Shown here piece by piece: positions 22,942-37,900 of a stretch of 64,000 nt of DNA. Both the position numbers and the translations under genes were made by a program. How positions within the stretch are numbered: position 1 is the stretch's first letter; the number at the start of each line of letters is the position of its first letter. The notes under the pieces were generated by a model. The model had not been told where the DNA came from. It ran no database searches and saw only the letters and a program-made list of their open reading frames with translations. The DNA comes from Sinotaia quadrata. Taxonomy: Eukaryota > Mollusca > Gastropoda > Architaenioglossa > Viviparidae. The DNA lies in assembly GCA_028829895.1 (NCBI GenBank), contig CM054181.1, positions 14,788,001 to 14,852,000 of the forward strand. The letters run 5' to 3'.

Positions 22942-25900
22942 ACGCGCACGTGTCTGTGCATGTATGGTTTACCATGACTATCACGCTGATTGTACATTGC
23001 AAATGATATGACAATGATGATTAATATGTCAACGATGGTGATAATTGTGGCAAAAGTGAAAACGGTAATGATGATGGTGAAAAATTGATGATAAAAATAA
23101 AAATGATGATGATGGCGATGACAATGATGGTGATAATGATTTGGGCAGATCAGAGAACGTCTTATGATGAAATGATCCATGAAAGCTCCAGTGATGACGT
23201 TAAATTTGTTAGCGTAACCACCACCACCACCAGTCAGAAGAGAGCACATTCAATTTATGGATTGTTGTAAAATGAGCCGAACAGCCAGTCAGAAGAGAAG
23301 AATATATTCATTTTGGATTGTTGTAAAATGATCCGAACAGCCAGTCAGAAGAGAATAATACATTCATTTAGGATTGTTGTAAAGGGGGCCGACCAGCCAA
23401 TCCGACGAGTCAGGGTCCGCCAGTCGGTTAGAATGAGAGCCAATTTCTGACTGGCTAAAGAACTTTCGTAGACATGCTGTGATGTCATGATAACAATAGG
23501 ACTGATAAAGAACTTTCGTGGACATACTGCGATACTTCAGTATGTGAGAGCCTCATGTTTCTGGTACTTTGTTTGAATCCCTACCATGTTCTATGGAATC
23601 TATGACATTCACCGTGAAGTGTTTCTCGAGCTATATTTATGATGCGTTGTTTAATAGCCCATAGCACTGTGTGAGTGTGAACTAGCTATTTTTATGATGC
23701 ATTGTTTAATAGTACTGTGTGAGTGTGAACTAGCTATTTTTATGATGCATTGTTTAATAGTACTGTGTGAGTGTGAACTAGCTATTTTTATGATGCATTG
23801 TTTAATAGTACTGTGTGAGTGTGAACTAGCTATATTTATGATGCATTGTTTAATAGCACTGTGTGAGTGTGAACTAGCTATATTTATGATGCATTGTTTA
23901 ATAGTACTGTGTGAGTGTGAACTAGCTATATTTATGATGCATTGTTTAATAGTACTGTGTGAGTGTGAACTAGCTATATTTATGATGCATTGTTTAATAG
24001 CACTGTGTGAGTGCCCATAGCACTATGTGAGTATGAACTAGCTATTTTTATGATGCATTGTTTAATAGCCCGTAGCACTGTGTGAGTGTGAACACACGGA
24101 GTTGATAAGTGCAATGATATGCTTACTTATTATGTGAATTTTGTGTAAATGCCTGCACGAAGAGAAATAAATGCGACTTGTGCCAGCAATAACGTGCCTT
24201 GTGGCTCTGTCCCCCGTATTCTCTCTGTGTTGTCATTATGCCACTCTGTATGACCTTGTGGCTCTGCCCCCCGTATTCTCTGTCTTACTGCCACTCTGTA
24301 TGACCTACCACTTATGATTAACTACGGACTACAGAAGGATTGCTTAAAACACGTGATTAACTACAGACTACAGAAGGATTGCTTAAAACACGTGATTAAC
24401 TACAGACTACAGAAGGACTGCTTAAAACACGTGATTAACTACAGACTACAGAAGGATAGCTTAACAAACACGTGATTAACTACAGACTACAGAAGGATAG
24501 CTTAACAAACACGTAAGTAACTATAGACTACAGAAGGATAGTTTAACAAACAAGTGAGCGATCTTTGCAAAACATACACACAGAAAATAAAGGAAATATA
24601 GGCTTCCTACTACAGAAATATAATGCACATATTAAAACTCACCATTTTCTTCTTTCTCGTCAGATGTCGCCACTGTGTCTCGATAATACTCAGTGATGCG
24701 AGTTCCATCACTATGCTCCACCACAGTCGTTCCATCAGGGTAGCTAACCGTGATTACCTTGTCATCTCTTGTGGACATTGACTAAGAGTGACAAAAAAAA
24801 ACAGGTATTTCTATCAACTCACCGAGCTTACTTTCAATATACTCAATCCCTTTCACTTAAACACTTAATAAATGAGTGAGTGAGTGAATGAGTGAGTGAG
24901 TGAATGAGTGAGTGAGTGAGTGAGTGAGTGAGTGAGTGAATGAGTGAGTGAGTGAGTGAGATGGTCGGTCAATTAGAGTCAATGAATGAATGAGACTACA
25001 AATGTACCTGCTTGGAATCGGGATAGGTCAGTCAGTCGGTGAATGAAATGAATGAACGAGTAGACAAATATACCTGCCTACTGTCGGGATCAGTCAGTCG
25101 ATCAGCGAATGAATGAACAAATATACCTGCTTGGTGTCAGGATCAATCAGTCAGTCAGTCAGTCAGTCAGTCAGTGAATGGGCGAATGAATGAGTCAGTG
25201 AATGAACGAGTGTACAATTTACCTGCTTGGTGTCGGGGTCAGTGGCGACACAAATCATGACAGGCTTCATGTCTTCACTGTTACCATCGGAAACGAACTT
25301 CATCCGTTCGCCATTAGGGTAGGTGACAGTCCACGCACCCTTCTTTAACTCTGTTGAATCTGGAAGTGCCAAAGATATCTGCTCTGTAGGCTTGTCCACA
25401 CCGCCCCGGTCCACACCGCCCCGTGGTCCGGTTTTTCTGGCACTCGTAGGAGCTGAAACACAAACTGCTAGTTCAGTACAGAAACGCATAGTTCCAACAT
25501 TGGCATTGAACAGTGGGTAGCAGTTTCCAAGACCAACGACAATTATTCATTGTAATTATTCAAGTGACACTAAGATTGCAAACTGCATGTGTAGTTTGTT
25601 TGTTTTACAACGCGCCCTTAACCACGGAAACACTGACTAAGGTGGTTAAACAGTTTAATAGACAAGTGAAGTGAATGGCGTCCTCGCACATAGTTACATA
25701 TTTGTAATTTCTGATCTTACTAAATATGTCATCAAAACTGTAGTAGCCAACAAGTCAGAAATTTATTCTGGTGGGAAAATACTGACCGTATATCAAAGCG
25801 TTCGTTTTTATGTACAAGGTCCCAACTATCCTTACAGAGACCGAAAGGCAAACCCACCAACGAGTCACCAACACTATATACAAAAACTGGTTTTCTGTGT

Positions 25901-28900
25901 TGTGAACGATTGCAAAAAAAAAAAAAAAGCAAATCCAGGTGTGCTGCAGTTCCTTCCTTGTCAAAGGGTGTCCGTGAGGCCCTTTAATGTCATCAACCCT
26001 CAACAACCGCAATGTTATGTAGGACTGTGCATATTGGAACTAATATTCTTGACTTTAATGTCATCAACCCTCGACAACCGCAATGTTATGTAGGACTGTG
26101 CATACTGGAACTAATATTCTTGACATTAATGTCATGAACCCTCGACAACCGCAATGTTATGTAGGACTGTGCATACTGGAACTAATATTCTTGACAGAAA
26201 ACGATATTCCATTCTCAATATTAAAATATCTCTTGTGACAAAGACTTTGCTAAACTTAATCGAAACACAAATACAACTGGTTATTTCACATGGATCTAGC
26301 TTCTTGTTCACTTGGTCTGTATAGACTATTAGTATGTACTAGTGTAAATAAAATTTAAATTAATTCTCTTCAGTCTGTAACGATTGCTAGTACATATATG
26401 TTTAAATATAATTTAAATTAGTTCTTCTCACTTTTTAAGGTTGTTAGTACATACAGGTGTAAATATAATTTAAATGAGTCCTTACACTTTGTAAAGGTTG
26501 TTAGTACATACAGGTGTAAATATAATTTAAATTAGTCCTTACACTTTGTAAAGGTTGTTAGTACATACAGGTGTAAATATAATTTAAATTAGTCCTTACA
26601 CTTTGTAAAGGTTGTTAGTACATACAGGTGTAAATATAATTTAAATTAGTCCTTACACTTTAGTCCTTACACTTTGTAAAGGTTGTTAGTACTTACAGGT
26701 GCAAATATAATTTAAATTAGTCCTTACACTTTGTAAAGGTTGTTAGTACTTACAGGTGCAACTATAATTTAAATTAGTCATTACACTTTGTAAAGTTTGT
26801 TAGTACTTACAGGTGCAAATATAATTTAAATTAGCTTTTCTCACTTTGTAAAGGTTGTTAGTACTTACAGGTGCAAATATAATTTAAATTAGTCCTTACA
26901 CTTTGTAAAGGTTGTTAGTACTTACAGGTGCAAATATAATTTAAATTAGTCCTTACACTTTATAAAGGTTGTTAGTACAGGTGTAAATATAATTTAAATT
27001 AGTCCTTACACTTTGTAAAGGTTGTTAGTACTTACAGGTGCAAATATAATTTAAATTAGCTTTTCTCACTTTGTAAAGGTTGCTAGTACATATAATTAAA
27101 ATTAGTCGTTTTCACTTGGACTGTAAAGATTGCCAGTACAAACAGGTGCATAATTTAAATTATCGCTTTCACTTTTGGTCTGCAAAGACTGCCAGTACAA
27201 ACACCTGTATAATCTAAATTAGTCATTTTATTGTTCACAAACTTCTCGGACTACCCTTCCTATTGGTGATAATTAAATGGAAGCCAGTTGCTTAGAGCCC
27301 ATTCTACACCTTTTCTTAAGGACACTTACAAACTGAGGCCAAATGACAAGGCTATTATTGGAACACTGACCTTTGTCCTTTTTGGAAGGTGATTCTTGGC
27401 TAGCACGGTCTTCAACGGGAATGACCGCACTGCTTGGCCGTATTGGGGAGCTACATCGACTGCCTCCCGGTGCCCATGTTCCATTGTGCACGGCCACCGT
27501 ACCGTCTGCATACAGAACCTGTCAAGAAAAGATAACCACTCATAAGCAAATGATATGTGGAAGTGAGTGCAAGCCATAAAGACCTGTTAAAATAGACGTC
27601 ATATTTCGAAAATATTACCTATCGTGTAAATTCACATAATCATGGAGTATTTTCTATTCAAAATTACAGACATACATAAGTTATCTTCACCACCCCCCTC
27701 CCATGGGTAAGGACAAGCTGAATGCTGAATATCTCCTGTTGATTGCCAATTATGAATAAATCATTTATGAATACGGGACCTGCAATTCATTAAAAAATGT
27801 CAGATAAAAAGAGGGTTATCCCACTCATAAATAGGAATACACATGAGAGTAGATATGACGGCATCAGATTAGATGGCAGTAGGTATGCTGAGAGTGCATG
27901 TAATGGCAATAGGTATGCTGAGAGTGCATGTAATGGCAGTAGATATGACGGCATCAGATTAGATGGCAGTAGGTATGCTGAGAGTGCATGTAATGGCAAT
28001 AGGTATGCTGAGAGTGCATGTAATGGCAGTAGATATGACGGCATCAGATTAGATGGCAATAGGTATGCTGAGAGTGCATGTGAAAGCAGTAGATATGACG
28101 GCAGAAGATGACAATATAATGCAAAAGATGACAATTAATATGATGGCAAAAGATGACAGATAATATGATGGCAGTAGATATATTGGTAAATTATATGATG
28201 GGAGGAGATAAGATGGAAATTAATATGACAGCAGAAGATGGTAATTAATATGATGGCGGTAGATATGATGGCAGTTAATATGACGGCAGAGGGTAAGATG
28301 GCAATTAATATGATGGCAGAAAATATCAATGGCTACAGACATGACTGCAGAAGATGGCAATATATGATGGCACTAGAAAAGAGAGCAGTAGACTGCTGGC
28401 AGTACACATGATGGTAGTTTCTATGGCGGTAGATATGATGTGTGATGCTAATGGCACCTAGTTAATGTTTATGATTATTCTTAATTAATCAATCATCCAA
28501 ACCTAATCACAAGTGATAAGAATGTTAATTTATTTTATTTTTAATAATCCTCCAGCAGACACTACTGGTCTCTCTCACTTGGCGGATATGTGGGCGCTGT
28601 AATATTTTCTCTCTTCCACAACATTAAAGACAAACATTTACCGTCACACAATATTTCCGTAGGTGGACAACGTCTTACTAAAGGAGAAGACAATCCCGTC
28701 TTTAATCTATATTTAGCGAGACACCATGCACCCAATTTTTTCTCAAACATAAAGTTATCAATATGTGTAAGAAGATCAATAAATTTAACAATAAATTTAT
28801 TAAATCAACAACCAAATATAATGACAAATACAATGAAAAAGATTACTTGACCAATATTTCCACGAAACCACATTTGAATAACTCTTATACTATACAGTCT

Positions 28901-31900
28901 TATATCCTAAAATACAATTCAAGAATTCAATACAAATCATGGGATAGTTCTTAACAGAAGTAGAGCTAATAGAGATAAGCAGTAACAGTTTCTACATAAC
29001 CTGATTTAGGCGCTCTCTCAATTGTCTTTCATTGCTTCTCACAACAAAGCCACAGTTTTATTGTCCATGACAAAATCCATGTGTTTCCTACTCAAGTAGT
29101 AAAAATCACAGATTTGCTGCTTATTCTCTCAAGCTAATCTGGGCATTCATTCGCAGTACCAGCTCATTCAAGCAGAACAACAATTCTAGCAATTTCCAGC
29201 AACTTCCTTGTACCAGAAATTGCTCGATGTAGTCAACATACCTTACCACTATACATCACTGGAGTGTAGTATATTCCTTACACTTACACACATTATGGTA
29301 GATGTTTCTGCATCTACCACGGTTGTAGAGGTTTGTAATCAATAAGCCAGGAGTTTCTGATAATACAAGGAAAGGATGCTTTTAACTGAAAATTGAACCA
29401 GGGGCAAATGATAAGTTTCCAGTTTATCCATTTTTAACTCCATTCATTCGTATATTAAAGTCTCAACTTACTGTTTCCTGCAACAGTATTTATTAACCTG
29501 ATACACGGCTACAGCATAATCAACTTACTGTTTCCTGCAACAGTATTTATTAACCTGATACACGGCTACAGCATAATCAACTTACTGTTTCCTGCAACAG
29601 TATTTATTAGCCTGATACACGGCTACAGCATAATCAACTTACTGTTTCCTGCAACAGTATTTATTAACCTGATACACGGCTACAGCATAATCAACTTACT
29701 GTTTCCTGCAACAGTATTTATTAACCTGATACACGGCTACAGCATAATCAACTTACTGTTTCCTGCAACAGTATTTATTAGCCTGATACACGGCTACAGC
29801 ATAATCAACTTACTGTTTCCTGCAACAGTATTTATTAACCTGATACACGGCTACAGCATAATCAACTTACTGTTTCCTGCAACAGTATTTATTAACCTGA
29901 TACACGGCTACAGCATAATAAACTCATTGTTATAGTTTTAGGAGCGGTTTAACTAGAACAATGTCAAGTGTTTAGCATACTACATATAGGCATCCTGGTT
30001 CAAACATTTGTAGAAATCATTGTCTACTCACATATCTCTAAGTAAAAACAGAAGTATAACACATCAACAGCAAAAATGCATAAAATATTTCTAAGTCCAT
30101 TCTCTCTCAATCAGTCAATCAACTCACCATCAAGCTAATGGCTGCCTTTCAAGACCGGACTTCTTACCAAACCAAATCTGTGATTAGACAATAGAATTCT
30201 CTACAACATGTAATCTCAGCCCATTGGCTGGTCTCGATCTCGTAAATCTTAACCATTGGATAATAAAAGCTACTTATCCACTTGGAACTGGGTTGTATTA
30301 CATCAGTAATTTCTATCATATTCTCAACTCGAGTGTTTACTCCAACTCTGACACTTATGAAAATACCAACATAAGGAGTGTCCAAGGTCGGGTCACTTCT
30401 ACAATTTAACAATTTATATAACAATTAAGTCTAGAAATAGGGGTAGGCAAATTTATTCCGCCATATGATGGAAATATGTATGTGGTGGAAGTATATTTGA
30501 CACTAGATATGATGACAGTAATCATGGCAGTAGCTATGATGGCAATACGCATGGTGGCAGATATGACAGAAGTATGTATGGTGGTAGATATGATGACAGA
30601 AGTGTGTATGGTAGTAGATATGATAACAGAAGTATGTATGGTGGTAGATGTGATGACAGAAGTATGTATGGTGGTAGATATGATAACAGAAGTATTATGT
30701 GGTACATATGATGATAGAAGTATGTAAGGTGGTACTGGTAGATATGATGACAGAAGTGTGTATGCTGGTAGATATGACCAAGTGTGTATAGCGGTAGATA
30801 TGACAGAAGTATATTTGGCGGTAGATATGACAGTATGTATGGTGGTAGATATGATGACGGTATGTATGGTGGTAGATATGATGACAGTATGTATGGTGGT
30901 AGATATGATGACAGTATGTATGGTGGTAGATATGATGACAGTATGTATGGAGGTAGATATGATGACAGTATTTACGATGATGGGAGGCTTGAAGGCAGTG
31001 GATATTATTATTGTTCATTTTGATTTCAAGTTATACATCACCGTTCAAAGCAACCTTGCTGAAACCTAAAAATCTAAAACTAATTAACGGTTTACAACAT
31101 TTATAAATGAGCCGCGGCCATTGTGTGACCGATTATGGAAATTAGGACACGACAGGAAAACAACGTCTGGCACTGAGATCTCAATGCAACAGAGTGCTTT
31201 TAAACACATATTCTACTCACAACAACATCGTGTTGATATAAGACAGGCACCATCACTGACCTCTACTGACCCGTCCACCATGCTTTTGACCACAGTTCCT
31301 TCCGCAGTAATGACTCGGGACACTTCGTTCATGATGTGCTTTTGTCGTTTCGATTCGCATTCCTGACTTCCGCTCGTCTTGAAAGGATAACTCTGCCTGA
31401 CCGCCAGATGTCTGTCTTCGGCTGAAGTCGGTACTACACCTGCAAATAACAACAGAGAAATTATTTTGTGTTGCACGTCTGTCTGAGCATTACGAATCCG
31501 CCTTATAACGTGTCTGATGAGAAGTGCACTGACCCTAATGTAGATTTCATGCAAAGCGGTTCAGTTTGATGCCTCTACAAATGCGGCATTTATGGGTAAT
31601 TAGGCATTTGGTTGTAACGTATTAGGAGTGTGAAATGATTGTTGTAAAATTGTTTGTAAAAGAAACTCAGATATGTTGGGGTGTTTTTTAATAACAGAGC
31701 GTCTTGACATTATATGTAAGCCATCTTAGAAAGACCGATTCACGATGTAAGCCATGTTAGAAAGACCGATACATGTCAGCCATGTTAGAAAGACCGATAC
31801 AAATCAGCCATGTTAGAAAGACCGATACATGTAATTCATGCTAGAAAGACCGATATATGTCAGCCATGTTAGAAAGACCTATCTGCTATTTTTAAATGAT

Positions 31901-34900
31901 TTCCCTTTTAATTAAAAGGATTTAATAATCATATATGTAAATAATATTAAAAAGACTTAAAATTGCATAAATATATCACTAGATGTTTCGTAAGTTTTGT
32001 AATTTGATTATGACGTGGGGAAAATACTTCAAGGACTTAAAATATATCCTGAGAGGTGTTTTTCCAGATTAGTAAGGTTTGGTATTACATCAACAAATTA
32101 GTACAGATGTCCCTACTTATCACAAAAGCTTGCTAGTACAAATGTCCATCAAATTTAAAAAAAAGCTTTTTGGTTCATAGACATGTGTCTCTTCGGTGTC
32201 AACGCATTCTATATTGGAATGTCAAATTGTACTGCATGCCAGCTGTGCTCAAAGTTTTAAAAAACAATGCCACAACTAACAATTGTGACACTGTGATAAA
32301 AGTTAATATTTATAATTCTGGAATGTTGAAGACATGTACAGCAGTGTTAAGAAATATCACAACTACTGATAAAGCGAACATTCTGTAAAATCTTCCGTAC
32401 GTAACACAGATTTTATTAAGTAACGTAAGTTTTTCATGAATACTTGCTTAACAGGCGTCCATGTTACCCTTGGTCCCGGCTACTGAGACAAACAACAAAA
32501 CAAAAGAGATAGCTGCTATTCCAGAAAAGGCACTGCTACTCCGGGAAAACGCACTGCTATTCCGGGATTACACACTGATACTTAGGAAAATGCACTGTTC
32601 CGGGATTACACACTGATACTTAGGAAAATGCACTGTTCCGGGAATACACACTGATACTTAGGAAAACGCACACAGATAGTGAGACTCGCTTGCAAAGATT
32701 TCTAGACAGGTCTCACTACCTATTACTATCCACCCACGCACCTCGCTTTGATTGGGACCGTTCCTATTAACTAGTCAATCAATCAATCCATCAATCTATC
32801 AACACCCACACTACTAGATGGTAACATATCAAGCTGTCATGATATGACAGGGCACCATGTAACCCCTAAGGCTGAAATTATGTGCTAAGGCATGATAAAG
32901 ACCCTAAGGCTGAAATTATGTGCTAAGGCACGATAAAGACCCTAAGGCTGAAATTATGTGCTAAGTCATGATAAAAACCCTAAGGCTGAAATTATGTGCT
33001 AAGGCACGATAAAGACCCTAAGGCTGAAATTATGTGCTAAGGCACGATAAAGACCCTTAGGCTGAAATTATGTGCTAAGTCATGATAAAAACCCTAAGGC
33101 TGAAATTATGTGCTAAGGCACGATAAAGACCCTAAGGCTGAAATTATGTGCTAAGGCACGATAAAGACCATAAGGCTGAAATTATGTGCTAAGTCATGAT
33201 AAAAACCCTAAGGCTGAAATTATGTGCTAAGGCACGATAAAGACCATAAGGCTGAAATTATGTGCTAAGTCATGATAAAAACCCTAAGGCTGAAATTATG
33301 TGCTAAGGCGCGATAAAGACCATAAAGCTGAAATTATGTGCTAAGTCATGATAAAAACCCTAAGGCTGAAATAGAATGAGAAATCTAATGAGTTTTAAAG
33401 CTTTCATCAATTGCCCAGAAATGAACTCCCTTCGCCCCTAAATGTACTCCCTTCGCCCCTAAATGTAAGTGAAAGCGTGAAACTAGTGGGAAGCTGGCAA
33501 AGGAGTTGGGTGTGTACGTTTTGTACGTATTCAGGAGAAGTATATTTAACTTTTGAAAAAAAAACACTTTTCTCCCTCAAACAGCCAGATGTAGACACAC
33601 TATTGAAGTTTAACAAATTGAACAAATAAGAAACGTGAGAAGTGGATTTTCTGCTCACGTATAAATGAATTTATGTGCAAAGAACAGTTAAACAAAAAGT
33701 GCATGAACACACTGAACAACTGACAAAGGTCTCAAAGAACTAACACAGAGCAGATACCACAGGGCTCCAATAAAGTTCAAAGTTCAAAGTTCAAAGTCCA
33801 GAATGGACGTCCTTCTGTCAGAATCTAGAGGAGGTACAATGCACGCGATGAAGTCATTAAGGACAGCGTTTCTATAATAAGATAGGACTGGAAAAACTGT
33901 TTTAATACAAGAGTTCTTACAGAGCTACCTGGTCAGTCTTTGCCTATTATTAACCAACAGGAACAAAATGTCCCTATCTATTATTAACCAACAGGAACAA
34001 AACGTGCCTACCTATTATTAACCAACAGGAACAAAACGTGCCTACCTATTATTAACCAACAGGAACAAAACGTGCCTACCTATTATTAACCAACAGGAAC
34101 AAAACGTGCCTACCTATTATTAACCAACAGGAACAAAACGTGCCTATCTATTATTAACCAACAGGAACAAAACGTGCCTATCTATTATTAACCAACAGGA
34201 ACAAAACGTGCCTACCTATTGCACTCATCAGGAAGTACTTGACATGGAGCCCGTCAGGAGTGGTGAGGCTGACTTCCTGAAATGGTTGTTCTGGAACTTT
34301 TTTCTCCTCTAAAATCTCCTGTACTTCCTCTTCCACCTGCAAATGAAAGATGTTCCTTCATTCGACTGTGACACATAGTTCAGTGAAGGGAATCGGGAGA
34401 AATTTTCTTGGTGGGCTGATAGACATTGAATGGGGATTGGTTCTGGCAGTCACAATGTCGAACATCTTAATTACTGGCAGATGGCTTATGTTATGTCAGT
34501 CCCTATGTCAGTCAGTAAGGGATGGCACACAAAACCCACTGTTGATTTACGAAGCTGCATATGTAGTAGTATAACTCTACCAGAGCTAGGACCTCGGAGA
34601 GGATGAAAAATTTCCTCTCTTGGGCGTGACCATTCCCTGGGAGGATTTCTGCTCTTCCGAGAGACATGTCCGGGTGCGATGACCAGCCTGGAAATGGGTA
34701 AAATCCCATCCTTCTGACTCCCATTCCTGTTGGTTCTTGCAGAACGGGGTCGTAAGTCTCTCTCACCCACCCAATTACGCGCGCGCGCACACACACAGGG
34801 CCTACTCACATAAACACACACGCCGCACACATACAAACACTAAAATACATGCACATACATACACTCACATACACGCAGTCACACACATACATACACTCAC

Positions 34901-37900
34901 ATACACGCAGTCACACACGTACATACACTCGCATACACGCAGTCACACACATACATACACACCTCAATTAGAGAGATAAATGGAAAAAAGTTAATTATTT
35001 GGGTATTTGCGGCGAACGAGCCGAAAATGTTGAAAAAATAACACGTTTCGGTGAAAGAGAATAATTGATCGAAAATAATATTTTGTGTGAAGAATAAAAT
35101 GATTGAAAACAACATATTTTGGATGGAGGACAAAATTACTGAAAAATAAACATATTAATATGTCAAAGTTGCAAGAGACAATGTGATATTAAAACAATGT
35201 CAGAGTCAATATCCGATAAGGTGCTGAAGAATTAATCTAACATGAAACATGTCTTTCAAACATTGGACGAAACAAATGTGTTGGTTTTAGTCATGTTTTA
35301 ATGAAATATTTACCAGCTATCTCTACCATTAACATTAGCTCCTTACCAGCTATCTCTACCATTAACATTAGCTCCTTACCAGCTATCTCTACCATTAACA
35401 TCAGCTCCTTTAACAGCTATCCCTAATATTAACATTAGTTCCTTTACCAGCTATCTCTACCATTAACATTGGCTCATTTGTCTTAACAAGTCCAAGTAAA
35501 GTTTGTAATTACTTTAGAGCAATGACAGAGCTAATTTTAACAGTACATTTCATTTCAATGTTTGCTGGAAAACTATTTGAACACGATGCCTGTTAAAAAA
35601 AAAAATTCATTATCTTACTGGAATGGCAACCATTTCCTGGAGTTTGGACATTTTTTCTCTCTTGCCTTTAGCTGATGGTATGCCTGCACGTGTTGGAGCT
35701 TGCGGTTGTGGTGTCTGAGAGCGTACAGGGAGAACATAGGCAGCTGGCTTGTAAGGCTTTCCTGCAAAGTGAACAATTCTGATCTCATCAAAATAATACA
35801 CAGCTAATTTTATGCCAGGATCATTTTGGTGTTTTTATTTCTATTCATGAAGTCAGACGCCATTTGCATTTAGATGAAGAGGAATTGTTTATGAGGTTAA
35901 AATATATGTCAGGCCTTGCTATCATAAAATAATTACATAGCACAAAGACCAAATGCAGGTGTCAGGCCTTACTATCATAAAATAATTACATAGCACAAAG
36001 ACCAAATGCAGGTGTCAGGCCTTGCTATCATAAAATAATTACATAGCACAAAGACCAAATGCAGGTGTCAGGCCTTGCTATCATAAAATAATTACAGAGC
36101 ACAAAGACCAAATGCAGGTGTCAGGCCTTGCTATCATAAAATAATTACATAGCACAAATATCAAATGCAGGTGTCAGGCCTTGCTATCATAAAATAATTA
36201 CATAGCACAAATATCAAATGCAGGTGTCGGCCTTGCAAGCATACAATGTATGCACAAATATTAAATGCATGTGGCAAGTCTTGCAACATACAATACATAC
36301 ATTATACAAACATCAAATCATGATCAATACGTGATCAAAACAAAATAGCACACATTTCTGTGCAAAAATTTCATTGTACTTACAGTTATTTAAAAAAGAT
36401 ATGAAACTAAATTTGACAGAATTAAACTGTACATGAATAGGGTTTCTGATCTGAATGCAAAGGGGTAATGCTGGTGCTCCTGAAAGTATTTGTAAGGCAA
36501 ATTTTTAACACACTACCAAAGGATTGTTTGTCCACTCTGTACACAATAATTTCTTCTAAATTCATTTATTTTGCTTGAGCTGTAATTTCGATTTATCAAC
36601 ATATTTTATGTGTAACATTTATGAGTATTTTCTAGTGATTTAAGTTATTATTTAGTTTGTTATTTTGACAACTGTCTTCTTGTATTAATAATAATTATTT
36701 GAACTGCCAACCTGCCCAGCAATTTATTTTATAATATTACATCCACCAACTTTGAATTAACCTGCAGAATTAATGAATTAATACGTAAGACCAAAATTGC
36801 AAATAATTAAATGCTGCATTCATAAATCTGACTAGACAAGCAGAAAATTAATATTGCATTCAAAAAAATTACTTAACAAGCATAGAATTAATGTTACATT
36901 CACAAATCTAACAAAACAAATACATAATCAATGTTACATTCACAAATCTGATTAGACAGGTATATAAAAGCCCAAAATCAATAACATCTTCACCAATCTG
37001 ATTAGACAAGCACATACTTAATGTTACATTCACCACAAGTCAGAAGAGACTAGATTTGAAATTAATGTTTTACAATGTTACATACTGTATCAAACCAGAC
37101 AAATTACCCAATGTTACATACTGTATCAAACCAGACAAATTACCCAATGTTACATACTGTATCAAACCAGACAAATTACCCAACAATTTTGTTTTATAGT
37201 GCTAAATGAATCACACCTGCCCATGGTTCAGCTTTTATATTGCTTAACTGATATGTCTGAGCTTACAAGCAGAAATGTTATTTGTTTAATACATGCTATT
37301 TCAAATACACTACTTGACAAACTGCTCCATGATCTGTAAAGGTGGCAGAGCCAAGGGGTGAATTAGGGGAAGGGGAACAGTCCCACCTTAATCTTCATCA
37401 GCCTCCTAATAACAGTGTGCTTGCTATGTATATAAAGTTTCAAGACAAGTTCCGTATCCCACTTCTACCTCCCTAACAAATCACACCATAATTCATTCCT
37501 ATGGAAATTCTGAAGCCACCAGTGCCTAAAAAACCTAAACATGTATCATCTTTGACAAGTGGCTCAGTGGCTATTTTCTATACAACTACTGTCATATGTT
37601 AATAACACCACAGCATAAATGTCTACAGTTGTCAACAACAACATGGATGCTCTTAGACTGGAGATATTAGAGAAGCCTATATCAAAACAGTTATATGCAT
37701 TCAAATTGTATTTGTCGGATTAAAAATAACTAATAAATAAAACTTTTAACTACCTTCTTCTGTCTCTCCTGTTGGTCCCCATTGGCTGAAGGACAGCACC
37801 ATGCCATCAGACAAGCTTGCTGTGATGGACCCAAACTGACTCACTGCGGTTACTTTCTTGCTTCCTGAATCACTTCTACTCTCTGGAATAGGAGAGCAGA

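Noticed and set aside
22572..23249. 225-codon minus-strand ORF and TG-repeat ORFs
   Set aside because: It runs through the (CA)n microsatellite; only 22614-22816 is exon, as defined by splice sites.
29463..29925. CRISPR-like regular repeats (also at 33945, 32855, 24305)
   Set aside because: Units are contiguous without distinct spacers and lie in introns of an animal gene.
32855..33372. CCCTAA motifs as interstitial telomere sequence
   Set aside because: CCCTAA occurs once per 38-bp unit and never in tandem.
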